Part shown: positions 36,026 to 44,574 of the stretch, piece after piece
How the letters are laid out: each line of letters opens with the position of its first letter
How positions within the stretch are numbered: position 1 is the first letter of the stretch
Assembly (NCBI GenBank): GCA_030426765.1
Contig: JAUHXV010000021.1
Span: 1 to 50,174 of the forward strand
Reading direction: 5' to 3'
Source: Bacteroidia bacterium
Lineage (GTDB): Bacteria > Bacteroidota > Bacteroidia > Chitinophagales > Saprospiraceae
Length of the DNA stretch: 50,174 nucleotides
The notes under the pieces: model-generated
The model's database searches: none
The model's input: only the letters and a program-made list of their open reading frames with translations
Told to the model about the DNA's origin: nothing
Made by a program: the position numbers and the translations under genes

Positions 36026-38875
36026 TCAGAGTTCGTATCCAACGGTGACAATGTAGGATACGCCTCGCTTATACTGACGCGTCAGGTATTCCTGTCCCTC
36101 ATACATACTGGAGGTTGTAATTTTTGGATTTAATAAATTTCTTGCGGCAAACTTCAGACTTACATTTCCGAAACGCTTAGCGACTACCGCATCAAGGGTG
36201 GAGACACTTCTTTCATATATATCCGGTGACACCAAACCAATGGCAGATAATCTCTCACCGGTATAGTTATACGCCACCTGGATATCGAGTCTCGAATCCA
36301 AATCTACATATCCCAGGACCACATTCGCCAACAGCGGAGATTGCCCTTCAAAAGGCCGCGACTCAGGCTCGAGTCCGGATTGTGTCTTCACGTCCATTGA
36401 AGATTCAATGAACGTCAGGTTGGTCGACAATTTAAAATTCTCAAATGCGCGACCCAGAACACCAAGGTTTTTTCTGAATTCAAACTCTATTCCTGCGATT
36501 TCGCCTTTATCTACGTTTGTAAATTGAAATTCAGGATTTGAAGAATTCAGGTATTGAAGAGTGATCGGGTTGTTGAAAGTCTTATAGAATGCGCTGACCG
36601 CAAAGATTTCGCCCGGGTTGAGAAACCACTCCCATCGCAAATCATAATTGTTGATATCCGTCGTCACCAGTTCAGGGTTGCCAATAAAGAACTGATCAAT
36701 CAATGGGTCGAAAGAAGCGAATGGTGCAATCTCCCTTAGATTCGGACGTGCCAGCGTCTGATTGAATCCTGCACGAACATTCATACGATCGTTGAGTGAA
36801 TAAATCAGGTTTAATGACGGAAGGACATTCGTGACATTGATGGAACCTGTATTTGTGCTATCCGGTTCTTCTCCCACGATCTCCACAATTTTGCTTTGCA
36901 CATAGATATCGGTGCCTTCTACTCTTGCACCGGTGACCACCTTGAGTTTTTCAAGAGGATTAAACGTGATCATTCCGTATGCGGCTCCGACATTTTCATG
37001 GCCGAAGTAGCTGTTTTCAATTCGTGTTGCCTGATTGATAAAATTGCCAACGATGTAGCGTGGTTTTCCATTGGAGCCTTTCTCCTGCCGAATCACGCCA
37101 AGATTGTCCTCTCCGAAAAACGTATCAAAATCTCCGGTAAACTTTTGAGCGAATTGAGAAGTAGCCACGATGTATCGGTACTCATCAAAGTTTCTGTCCT
37201 TCTGACTGATAAAGCCTCCCACTTTAATACTACTGCCATCATTTTTGCGTGAAAAAATGGGTAACGTAAAGTCAACAGCGCCTACTTTAATATCGTCACT
37301 TAGATTGCGCCAGAAATAAAAAGGATCGTTTACGTTCGCCAGTGGCAGACCTTCTACCCCGGTAAGTGTATCGATCTGGCTGGAGAAAAATCGGAGGTTA
37401 GGTTCATTCATATCAGCATTCACAATACTACCTCGCCAATCGATTTTCAGTTGTCCCAGGGACGGTAATCGATGAGCCCCTGAGACCTGAAAACTGGTCA
37501 TTTGGCGTTCCTGCCACATATGGGCGCGACCTATTTTGAAAGAAGGATCAAGGATATTTATGCCATCCTCTCCGATCACATACGTTGAAGCCTGCGAGGT
37601 GGTATGATTATATATTGTGTTGACCTCAATGGTATTATACTCATCAAACTTATACGCCAGACCTGCAAGACCATTGACGGTAGGGGATTTAGTGCTTGTC
37701 GTATTGCGGTAGTCACCACTATTCATCAGTGTGCCGGAGTTGATATCAAATACAAACCAGCTGGCCTGAATGGCCTCGGGTCTGTGCTCATAGTCCTGCT
37801 TAAACGTTCCGCCAAGGATGAAACCGAGAGAAGATTTGTCACCTGTTTTAAAACTATTTCCATACGCGAGGTGAATGCCGTAATCCAAACCAGATCGTTG
37901 CTGCAGCGTATCAAATTGATACGACATTCCGTCAACCGCCTGATTGATCGTGGCCGCCGCTGTGCTGTCTCCAAAACGGGCGTCCAGTTCGGCACTTCTG
38001 TCACCATAGATCATAAACAAGGAGTCAGAAAGAATTCCCGGACGCTGGCGATCTTTTAATCCATATCCAAACAAATTGTCATTGGCACCCACATCTGTCA
38101 GAAAATCATCAACCAGATTGTTCTGTCCGTTGTACCCGATAGCCACATTCAATGCGAACGTGCGTTGTTCAGGAAAGCTCTTCGTTTTTATATTGATGTT
38201 ACCACCGGTAAATGTACCGGGCTGATCTGGTGTGAAGGTTTTGGTGGCAATGATGTTATCTAAAAGCTTGGTGGGAATCAGATCCAGCTGAGCACTGTTA
38301 CGATACGGATCAAGGCTCGGCATTGGCATATCATTGAGCTGAGAAACAGAATATCGGTCTCCCAAACCACGAACGACTACATACTTACCATCTTGAATAC
38401 TGGTACCGGTGATTTTCGTCATGGCATTGGCCACATTGCCGACTGCGAGACGAGACATTTCCTGATAGGAAATACCATCCTGAATATTACTGGAGTTTTT
38501 TTGCAGCATCAGCAGTGCATTCTCTGACCGCTCAATGGCTTTGGCCGTCACGACCACTTCTTCAAGTCCGGTGGTTGAAGACCCAAGCTGAACATCCAGG
38601 TAGGTGACTTCGTTTTCTTTGACGATCACCTCAGAGACTACTTTGTCGGTGTACCCCAGATAGGTAAATCTAATTGTATAGGTCCCGGGGGGAAGCTGGA
38701 CGGAATATTTTCCATCAAAATCAGTGGTAGTGACCATGTCCGTGCCTTCCACGATGACTGGCAGTGCGATCATGGTTTCCGCGCTTTCGGCATCAATGAC
38801 AGTTCCGGAGACAACGCCCTTTTGAGCAGTGAGAAATCCGGGCAACAAGAGTAATAAATAGAAAAGATTTTTCAT
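36026..38875 (-). CDS. TonB-dependent outer membrane receptor (carboxypeptidase-regulatory N-domain)
   Basis: A 949-residue outer-membrane transporter. Signal peptide to about 17; a CarboxypepD-regulatory-like domain at about 20-105 (VVSGTVIDAESAE ... TTDFDGKYSVQLPPGTYTIRF); a plug domain at about 125-235 (YVVVRGLGDRYSVSQLNDMP, TFTPDQPGTFTGGNINIKT); then a 22-strand-type barrel to the terminal YIVTVGYEL. No classical TonB box or SusD partner gene is seen. The gene lies 137 bp downstream of, and codirectional with, the triple-repeat T9SS gene, which may supply a surface substrate-binding partner (inference). Substrate unknown; a PhoB-like regulator nearby makes a phosphorus compound one candidate. 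Confidence 0.93.
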   Translation of the reverse strand: MKNLFYLLLLLPGFLTAQKGVVSGTVIDAESAETMIALPVIVEGTDMVTTTDFDGKYSVQLPPGTYTIRFTYLGYTDKVVSEVIVKENEVTYLDVQLGSSTTGLEEVVVTAKAIERSENALLMLQKNSSNIQDGISYQEMSRLAVGNVANAMTKITGTSIQDGKYVVVRGLGDRYSVSQLNDMPMPSLDPYRNSAQLDLIPTKLLDNIIATKTFTPDQPGTFTGGNINIKTKSFPEQRTFALNVAIGYNGQNNLVDDFLTDVGANDNLFGYGLKDRQRPGILSDSLFMIYGDRSAELDARFGDSTAAATINQAVDGMSYQFDTLQQRSGLDYGIHLAYGNSFKTGDKSSLGFILGGTFKQDYEHRPEAIQASWFVFDINSGTLMNSGDYRNTTSTKSPTVNGLAGLAYKFDEYNTIEVNTIYNHTTSQASTYVIGEDGINILDPSFKIGRAHMWQERQMTSFQVSGAHRLPSLGQLKIDWRGSIVNADMNEPNLRFFSSQIDTLTGVEGLPLANVNDPFYFWRNLSDDIKVGAVDFTLPIFSRKNDGSSIKVGGFISQKDRNFDEYRYIVATSQFAQKFTGDFDTFFGEDNLGVIRQEKGSNGKPRYIVGNFINQATRIENSYFGHENVGAAYGMITFNPLEKLKVVTGARVEGTDIYVQSKIVEIVGEEPDSTNTGSINVTNVLPSLNLIYSLNDRMNVRAGFNQTLARPNLREIAPFASFDPLIDQFFIGNPELVTTDINNYDLRWEWFLNPGEIFAVSAFYKTFNNPITLQYLNSSNPEFQFTNVDKGEIAGIEFEFRKNLGVLGRAFENFKLSTNLTFIESSMDVKTQSGLEPESRPFEGQSPLLANVVLGYVDLDSRLDIQVAYNYTGERLSAIGLVSPDIYERSVSTLDAVVAKRFGNVSLKFAARNLLNPKITTSSMYEGQEYLTRQYKRGVSYIVTVGYEL

Positions 38876-38942
38876 AGCATTAGGTATATTATCGTAAGTG
38901 CATTAGTGAGAGGTAGTAATCGTTGTTCTATATTTTTTCTTT

Positions 38943-38980
38943 AAAAACCCAGGCAGGTGCACCCCCTCAAGTGCACCTGC
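38943..38980 (-). terminator. Hairpin/terminator between the triple-repeat gene and the receptor gene
   Basis: Perfect 10-bp stem GCAGGTGCAC/GTGCACCTGC with an 8-nt loop (38953-38980), followed on the minus strand by T5 (38943-38947). It probably reduces read-through into the receptor gene. Confidence 0.8.
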
Positions 38981-39012
38981 TGAGTGAAAAATTGATGAAA
39001 GAGATTTTCAGT

Positions 39013-42000
39013 TTATTCTTTGATAAATATTCTTCGGCCCAAAATGGACTGGTTATTTTCTATGGTAATGATATACGTACCTGAACTCAATCCTGAAACA
39101 TTCACCGGGAATACGGAAGTGCCTTCTGTAAAGGACTGACGCGTGTATTGCGCTACCGTTCTTCCGGTCATATCCAACACACGGAAATTCAGATCTGCTG
39201 CATTAATCAATTCAAAGGATACATGTAATGTGCTGCTCACAGGATTCGGGAAAACGTTCATCGTCCAGTCCGTAGCGGACAAAGCAGGATCGTCAGTAGC
39301 CACGAGATCACCAAAGTATCCGTTCGCATCTAATGCTGTCCAGCACAGTGCCCAGTTTTCTTCAGCAAAAGCTCCAATATCTCTGCTGGTCTGGAACCAT
39401 GGGTTGTTGACTGCGACAGAATTTCCATACGCTGATCCAAATGGATTCACACGAGGATCCAATCCGTTATTTGGCATTCTTGTTACACCGGCAAGGGCAG
39501 GATCTTCCACCTTATTATTACCGCTCTCAAGATGCGATACCAGAGCCGCGTTATCCATTCCGGAAACTATCTCACTCAGGGTAGAACCGGCTCCGCATTC
39601 AAACATCAGGTTGTTGTTAAACGTGATGTCACCGTTCTGGAATCGTCCCCATGAGTTGTCATCAATGACAATTGCGTTTCTTACAAAACCGTAAATAATC
39701 GAATTGTACACATGTGCTGCACCATCATTTCTGATTTTCAGACAATCGTTATTCTCAGGATTAACCGTTGATGTTCCGCCGCCGATAAACGTAGCATGGC
39801 TAATGGTAGGACTTACTTTAGGGTTGAGATCCGCAGCTTCGCTACCATCCCATTCACCCCCGCGAGCACCTTCTTCATCCTGGATCGTAAACCAGAATTG
39901 TCCAAGTCCGTCCCAACTCTGATCGTAGTCAAAGCTGTCATCGCCGCAGAAACTGACTGCGGCGTGACGAACATTGACCGCTCCGCCAAACCACTCGATA
40001 CCATCATCGAGGTTGGCAAAAACTTCAACGAAATCAACTGTTGTTCCATTACCGACACCTCCTAAGGTGAGGCCGTTGATCTCGTTGTTCGCTTCAAGCT
40101 TACTTCCTCCGTGTCGGATGGACACATAGCGAAGGGTTCCGCTGTTATCTGCATTATTATTTCCACCGTAGGTAGCTCTTCCCTCTGTACTCGGGATGCC
40201 TTCAATATTGAATTCACCGCCATTCACGCCGACGATTCCGTTTCCAAGGATGATGAGTCCGCCCCACAATCCCCGGTCATCTTTTGTCAGATCATTTGGA
40301 TCTTCCACATCATCAAATTCAGCGGTAAAGATGATTGGCTCACAAGCAGCACCGATCGCATTGATGGTGGCTCCCCGCGTGATGATCAAAGCAGAAGAAA
40401 CATCACCGGTGGAGGGAGAAGCAAGCCCTTTGATAACGGTTCCGGGTTGAATATTCAGGACAGCGCCTGTCTCTACGAATACATATCCGTCAAGCAGGTA
40501 GGTGGTATCAGATGTCCATGTGTGTGTCTCACCCGCGTTGATATCAATATCTTTAATGACGACTTCCGGAGTTGGAGCAGTCACAACCAGATCACCAAAA
40601 TGACCGTTGGCATCTAATGCGGTCCAGCCGCTGGCCCAATTAAATCGGTTGTTGAAAGCTCCGCGATACGGTACAGCATCAAAGAAGTCATCACCGATCA
40701 CCTTTGCACCCCCCAGGGCTGGAGAGCCTGAATTGATACGAGGGTCCAAGCCACCATCATTGGTACGAGAGATACCGGCTAATAGCGGATCTGCGATGGT
40801 ATTGGATGCGCCTGTCAGATAATTCACCAGTTGCGCATTATCCATACCGCTGACGATTGAGCTAAAGTCTGATCCGGCTCCAAAATCAAAGAATACGTTG
40901 TTTTCAAGCGTGATATCGCCATCCAGGAATCGCTGCCAGGAGTTATCATCAATGACCACTGCATTTCTCGCAAATCCTGTCACCACGGAATTGAAAAAAT
41001 GTACTGCTCCGTCATTTCTGATTTTCAGGGCGTCATTATTTTCAGGATTTACTGTCGTTGGTCCATCTCCAATAAAAGTTGCATTGCTGATGAGCGGACT
41101 CACTTTAGGATTCAAATCAGCTGCCTCACTTCCGTCCCATTCACCTGCGCGAGCTCCTTCTATATCCTGGAGGCAAAACCAAAACTGGCCCTTTCCATCC
41201 CAACTCTGATCGTAATCAAAACCATCATCTCCGCAGAATGACACCACAGCATGTTTTGCATTTACCGCTCCCCCAAACCATTCAATTCCGTCATCGAGGT
41301 TGGCGTAAACTTCAATAAAGTCGATTTCTGTACTATTTCCAACACCTGCCAGTGTCAGACCATTGATCTCATTGTTTGCTTCCAGTTTACTACCCCCATG
41401 GCGGATAGAAACATACTTCAGAATGCCTGAATCGTCGGCATTGTCATTTCCACCGTAAGTGGCTCTGCCTTCAGTACTCGGAATCCCTTCCACATTGAAT
41501 TCACCACCGTTGACACCCACAATACCATTTCCTAAAATGATGAGTCCACCCCACAATCCACGATCATCTTTTGTTAAATCATTCGGGTCATCTACATCAT
41601 CAAACTCAGCCGTAAAGACAATTGGATTTTCAGATGTACCGACAGCCATAATCTTAGCTCCTCTGGTAATAATTAAGGCAGAGGAAACATCACCTGTAGA
41701 TGGTGAAGCGAGTCCTTTAATCACGGTACCTGGCTCAATGTTGATGCATGCACCTGCTTCAGCAAATACATACCCGTTGAGCAGGTAAGTCGTATCAGAC
41801 GTCCAGGTGTGTGTCTCACCCGCATTGATATCTGAATCTTTGATCACCACTTCCGGAACCGGAGCAGGAATGACCAGGTTTCCAAAATGACCGTTGGCAT
41901 CCAAAGCCGTCCAGCCCAATGCCCAGTTAAATCGGTTGTTGAAAGCCCCACGATATGGGACAGCATCAAAAAAGTCATCGGCGATCACCTTTGCTCCACC

Positions 42001-43197
42001 CAAAGCCGGGGACCCTGCACTGATACGTGGATCCAAACCACCATCGTTGGCACGAGAAATACCTCCCAACACAGGGTTTTCAATAGTATTGGAAGCACCG
42101 GTTAAATAGTTAACCAGTTGTGCATTATCCATGCCGCTGGAGATGGAAGTAAAATCTGATCCGGCTCCAAAGTCAAAGAATATATTGTTTTCCAGAGTGA
42201 TATCACCATCCAGAAAACGTTGCCATGAATTATCATCAATGACTACTGCATTTCTGGCAAAACCGGTCACCACGGAATTGAAAAAATGTACAGCTCCGTC
42301 ATTTCTGATCTTGAGCGCGTCATTATTTTCCGGATTTACAGTCGCCGGTCCATCTCCGATAAAAGTAGCATTGCTGATGAGGGGGCTCACTTTGGGGTTT
42401 AGATCAGCTGCTTCACTACCATCCCATTCTCCGGCACGCGCGCCTTCGATGTCCTGGATACAAAACCAGAACTGACCTTTTCCGTTCCAGCTTTGATCAT
42501 AATCAAAACCATCATCACCGCAAAAAGCTACAATGGCATGTTTAGCATTCGCCGCGCCGCCAAACCACTCTATACCATCATCAAGGTTGGCATATACCTC
42601 TATAAAATCGATTTCAGTGCTGTTTCCTACACCTGCCAGCGTAAGGCCATTAATCTCATTATTGGCCTCCAGCTTACTTCCTCCATGGCGGATGGAAACA
42701 TATTTCAAAACACCTGAATCATCGGCATTATCATTTCCGCCGTAGGTAGCTCTTCCTTCTGTGCTGGGGATTCCTTCCACGTTAAACTCACCACCATTTA
42801 CACCGGTAATTCCGCGACCCAGAATAATCAAACCACCCCACAATCCTCTGTCATCTTTCGTCAGATCATTCGGATCTTCTACATCATCAAGTTCAGCCGT
42901 AAAAACAATGGGATTTTCAGATGTCCCTTCGGCAAAAATCTTGGCACCTCTTGTGATAATTAAGGCAGAAGAAACATCGCCTGTCGATGGAGAAGCGATA
43001 CCTTTTATAACGGTTCCTTCTTCTATAAACAGTACACCATCAGGCTCAAGGAATACATACCCGTCAAGGTGATATTCATTATCATTTGTCCACCATGTTG
43101 TATCTGCTCCCAGACTGTCATCGTTAATGATAACGACGGTCTGTGAAGACAAGGAAAAAGCAATACATAAGGAGAAAAGCGTAAAAAAAAGTTTCAT
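39013..43197 (-). CDS. Giant T9SS-secreted protein with three ~430-residue tandem repeats
   Basis: A 1394-residue exported protein. Signal peptide about 1-18. Three tandem units follow (about residues 20-445, 446-875 and 876-1295; DNA about 41860-43140, 40570-41860 and 39310-40570). Each unit contains GTVIKG(L/I)ASPSTGDVSSA, TKDDRGLWGGLIILG, GEFN(V/I)EGIPSTEGRATYGG, SIRHGGSKLEANNEI, DDGIEWFGG, FCGDD(G/S)FDYDQSW, EWDGSEAADLNPKVSP and VIDDNSW, a pattern that suggests right-handed parallel beta-helix rungs. The C-terminus (about 1308-1394) is a T9SS type A domain with VFPNPVSSTLHVSFEL. Units 1 and 2 are nearly identical, unit 3 more divergent. The acidic DD-rich loops may bind metal ions. It is divergent from a PhoB-like regulator and upstream of a TonB-dependent receptor. 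Confidence 0.92.
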   Translation of the reverse strand: MKLFFTLFSLCIAFSLSSQTVVIINDDSLGADTTWWTNDNEYHLDGYVFLEPDGVLFIEEGTVIKGIASPSTGDVSSALIITRGAKIFAEGTSENPIVFTAELDDVEDPNDLTKDDRGLWGGLIILGRGITGVNGGEFNVEGIPSTEGRATYGGNDNADDSGVLKYVSIRHGGSKLEANNEINGLTLAGVGNSTEIDFIEVYANLDDGIEWFGGAANAKHAIVAFCGDDGFDYDQSWNGKGQFWFCIQDIEGARAGEWDGSEAADLNPKVSPLISNATFIGDGPATVNPENNDALKIRNDGAVHFFNSVVTGFARNAVVIDDNSWQRFLDGDITLENNIFFDFGAGSDFTSISSGMDNAQLVNYLTGASNTIENPVLGGISRANDGGLDPRISAGSPALGGAKVIADDFFDAVPYRGAFNNRFNWALGWTALDANGHFGNLVIPAPVPEVVIKDSDINAGETHTWTSDTTYLLNGYVFAEAGACINIEPGTVIKGLASPSTGDVSSALIITRGAKIMAVGTSENPIVFTAEFDDVDDPNDLTKDDRGLWGGLIILGNGIVGVNGGEFNVEGIPSTEGRATYGGNDNADDSGILKYVSIRHGGSKLEANNEINGLTLAGVGNSTEIDFIEVYANLDDGIEWFGGAVNAKHAVVSFCGDDGFDYDQSWDGKGQFWFCLQDIEGARAGEWDGSEAADLNPKVSPLISNATFIGDGPTTVNPENNDALKIRNDGAVHFFNSVVTGFARNAVVIDDNSWQRFLDGDITLENNVFFDFGAGSDFSSIVSGMDNAQLVNYLTGASNTIADPLLAGISRTNDGGLDPRINSGSPALGGAKVIGDDFFDAVPYRGAFNNRFNWASGWTALDANGHFGDLVVTAPTPEVVIKDIDINAGETHTWTSDTTYLLDGYVFVETGAVLNIQPGTVIKGLASPSTGDVSSALIITRGATINAIGAACEPIIFTAEFDDVEDPNDLTKDDRGLWGGLIILGNGIVGVNGGEFNIEGIPSTEGRATYGGNNNADNSGTLRYVSIRHGGSKLEANNEINGLTLGGVGNGTTVDFVEVFANLDDGIEWFGGAVNVRHAAVSFCGDDSFDYDQSWDGLGQFWFTIQDEEGARGGEWDGSEAADLNPKVSPTISHATFIGGGTSTVNPENNDCLKIRNDGAAHVYNSIIYGFVRNAIVIDDNSWGRFQNGDITFNNNLMFECGAGSTLSEIVSGMDNAALVSHLESGNNKVEDPALAGVTRMPNNGLDPRVNPFGSAYGNSVAVNNPWFQTSRDIGAFAEENWALCWTALDANGYFGDLVATDDPALSATDWTMNVFPNPVSSTLHVSFELINAADLNFRVLDMTGRTVAQYTRQSFTEGTSVFPVNVSGLSSGTYIITIENNQSILGRRIFIKE
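39310..43140 (-). repeat. Three tandem ~1.29 kb coding repeats inside the T9SS gene
   Basis: Units begin near 43140, 41860 and 40570 with a period of 1290 bp between units 1-2 and 2-3 boundaries. Amino acids are strongly conserved between units while many third codon positions differ (for example GCAGAAGAAACATCGCCTG versus GCAGAGGAAACATCACCTG), so the duplication is not recent. Confidence 0.9.
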
Positions 43198-43270
43198 AAA
43201 ATTTGGGTTTAATTGTATTCTGTTTCTGAGTTCGTTCGTCCATTGGGGATGTCTAAATCATTTGACAGCG

Positions 43271-43278
43271 CAAAGGTA
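43271..43278 (-). promoter_or_regulatory. -7 promoter element for the triple-repeat gene
   Basis: Reads TACCTTTG on the minus strand, 74 bp before the ATG in the 381 bp divergent gap. Confidence 0.5.
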
Positions 43279-43338
43279 TCTTGCCCTTTTACCCATCGTG
43301 CTTTTTCATGTTCAAGAATTCGTTAAATCTGGAGGCCC

Positions 43339-43433
43339 TGTAAAACCGGTCATTTTACAAATACTTTACACGTTTTGGGATACGGGAAAAAATTCAGATT
43401 TTAGAAGCGTTTTATCTTTACATCCGATTTACA
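43339..43433. promoter_or_regulatory. PhoB-box-like direct repeats (TTTACA at 11-bp period) in the divergent promoter
   Basis: Two pairs of 7-mers are spaced exactly 11 bp start-to-start: TTTTACA 43353 / CTTTACA 43364, and CTTTACA 43416 / ATTTACA 43427. A fifth copy, CTTTACA, stands alone at 43461. TGTAAAA at 43339-43345 is the inverse of the 43353 copy with a 7-nt spacer. PhoB/OmpR-family regulators bind 7-bp direct repeats with 4-bp spacers, the same geometry. The site lies between the triple-repeat gene and the PhoB-like regulator gene. Confidence 0.55.
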
Positions 43434-43578
43434 TTATGTCACTTCGGGGTGGTGAGGACACTTTACAAATCAAACCATCAGCATGAAAAATCAGGAGGAA
43501 GGAATAATCTTTTGATATTTGCTCATGCTTATGAACAGAACCGACCTATCTTACGCCCCATCCGGAACAACATCCGTC

Positions 43579-44271
43579 ATGTCAGAAAACAATCATAAAA
43601 TTTTAATCGTAGATGACGAACCAGATATCCTGGAGTTTCTCGATTACAATTTGTCGAGAAAAGGGTTTACTACGCTGCAGGCTTCCAATGGAAAAGAGGC
43701 CATCAAACAAGCCGCTGCTGAAATACCGGATCTGATCCTGCTGGATATCATGATGCCGGGCATGGATGGTGTGGAAACATGCTATGAACTCCGAAAAAAC
43801 GCGAATCTCAATAATACTATTATTGCTTTTCTGACCGCGCGCAGTGAAGAGTACAGCGAGATAGCCGGACTGGAAGCCGGAGCCGATGACTATATCCAGA
43901 AACCCATCCGTCCCAGACTTCTCCTGACAAGGGTCAAAGCTTTGTTACGCCGAAAGGATTCGTCCCGAGGCCAAGTACCGGATGGAGGTGTCCTTGATTT
44001 TGGTGCGCTGAAAATTGATCCCAGCAGTTACGAAGTCACGATGAACGACGAACCTGTTTCCCTGGCGAAAAAGGAATTCGAGGTACTTATGCTTTTGGCT
44101 TCACAGCCGGGAAAAGTATTCACCCGAGAAGAAATGTTTCAGAAAGTCTGGGGGTATTCTGTTCCCATCATCAGCCGCACCATCGATGTCCATATTTCAA
44201 AGTTGCGCGAGAAAGTTGGCGATCGCTATATCAAGACCCTAAAGGGCATCGGATATAAGCTCGAAGTGTGA
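43579..44271 (+). CDS. PhoB-like OmpR-family response regulator
   Basis: A 230-residue response regulator. Receiver: acidic pair in VDDEPD (11-15), phospho-acceptor D56 in LLDIMMPGMDG, T in FLTARSEEY and K in YIQKPIRP. The C-terminal winged helix (about 130-230) ends DVHISKLREKVGDRYIKTLKGIGYKLEV and resembles PhoB/phosphate-type regulators of Bacteroidota. The ATG at 43579 (MSENNHKILIVDD) is chosen over one 60 bp upstream because it starts directly at the receiver fold. No histidine kinase gene is adjacent (orphan here). It is divergent from the triple-repeat T9SS gene and probably regulates it; phosphate is a guess. Confidence 0.92.
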   Translation: MSENNHKILIVDDEPDILEFLDYNLSRKGFTTLQASNGKEAIKQAAAEIPDLILLDIMMPGMDGVETCYELRKNANLNNTIIAFLTARSEEYSEIAGLEAGADDYIQKPIRPRLLLTRVKALLRRKDSSRGQVPDGGVLDFGALKIDPSSYEVTMNDEPVSLAKKEFEVLMLLASQPGKVFTREEMFQKVWGYSVPIISRTIDVHISKLREKVGDRYIKTLKGIGYKLEV

Positions 44272-44305
44272 TACGCTGAAGCTTCACATTTTATTCTTTG
44301 ATTGA

Positions 44306-44347
44306 CTTTTCAACCACTGATTAATTTCTGTGGTGAAAGTTTGTTTT
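44306..44347 (+). terminator. Hairpin after the PhoB-like gene
   Basis: CTTTTCAACCAC (44306-44317) pairs with GTGGTGAAAG (44330-44339) with one bulge; TTTGTTTT follows. It lies 35 bp after the stop codon. Confidence 0.5.
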
Positions 44348-44574
44348 CAAAGTCTTCTGAATTTCAGATATTTTTTTTCCCAATATAACGGGCAACTGCC
44401 TTGATATGAATACCCATACATATTATGATCTTATTATAGATCATAAACCACCGGAATGGTTCGGGAATTTCGTTTCCTCAAGTTAAATCAAAGTCATAAT
44501 TTAAATCCATGATATCCAGCGGATATCTGTTTTTGAATTATAATCTTATCATCTCATCTGTAAAACCTGATCTA
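44348..44574. other. AT-rich intergenic region before the EF-G-like gene
   Basis: About 230 bp without a supportable gene. It holds one T-run (44371-44378), and a 7-bp inverted repeat TATGATC/GATCATA with an 8-nt loop (44424-44445). The EF-G-like promoter is presumably here, but no TAnnTTTG match is convincing. Confidence 0.4.

Noticed and set aside
39143..43072. Many plus-strand open frames of 60-180 residues inside the triple-repeat gene
   Set aside because: They are antisense to a strongly conserved coding repeat and recur in the same place in each unit, so they are shadows of the minus-strand gene.
44509..44574. 22-codon N-terminal extension of the EF-G-like protein
   Set aside because: It is hydrophobic and not part of the GTPase family, which starts just before GHSGSGKT.
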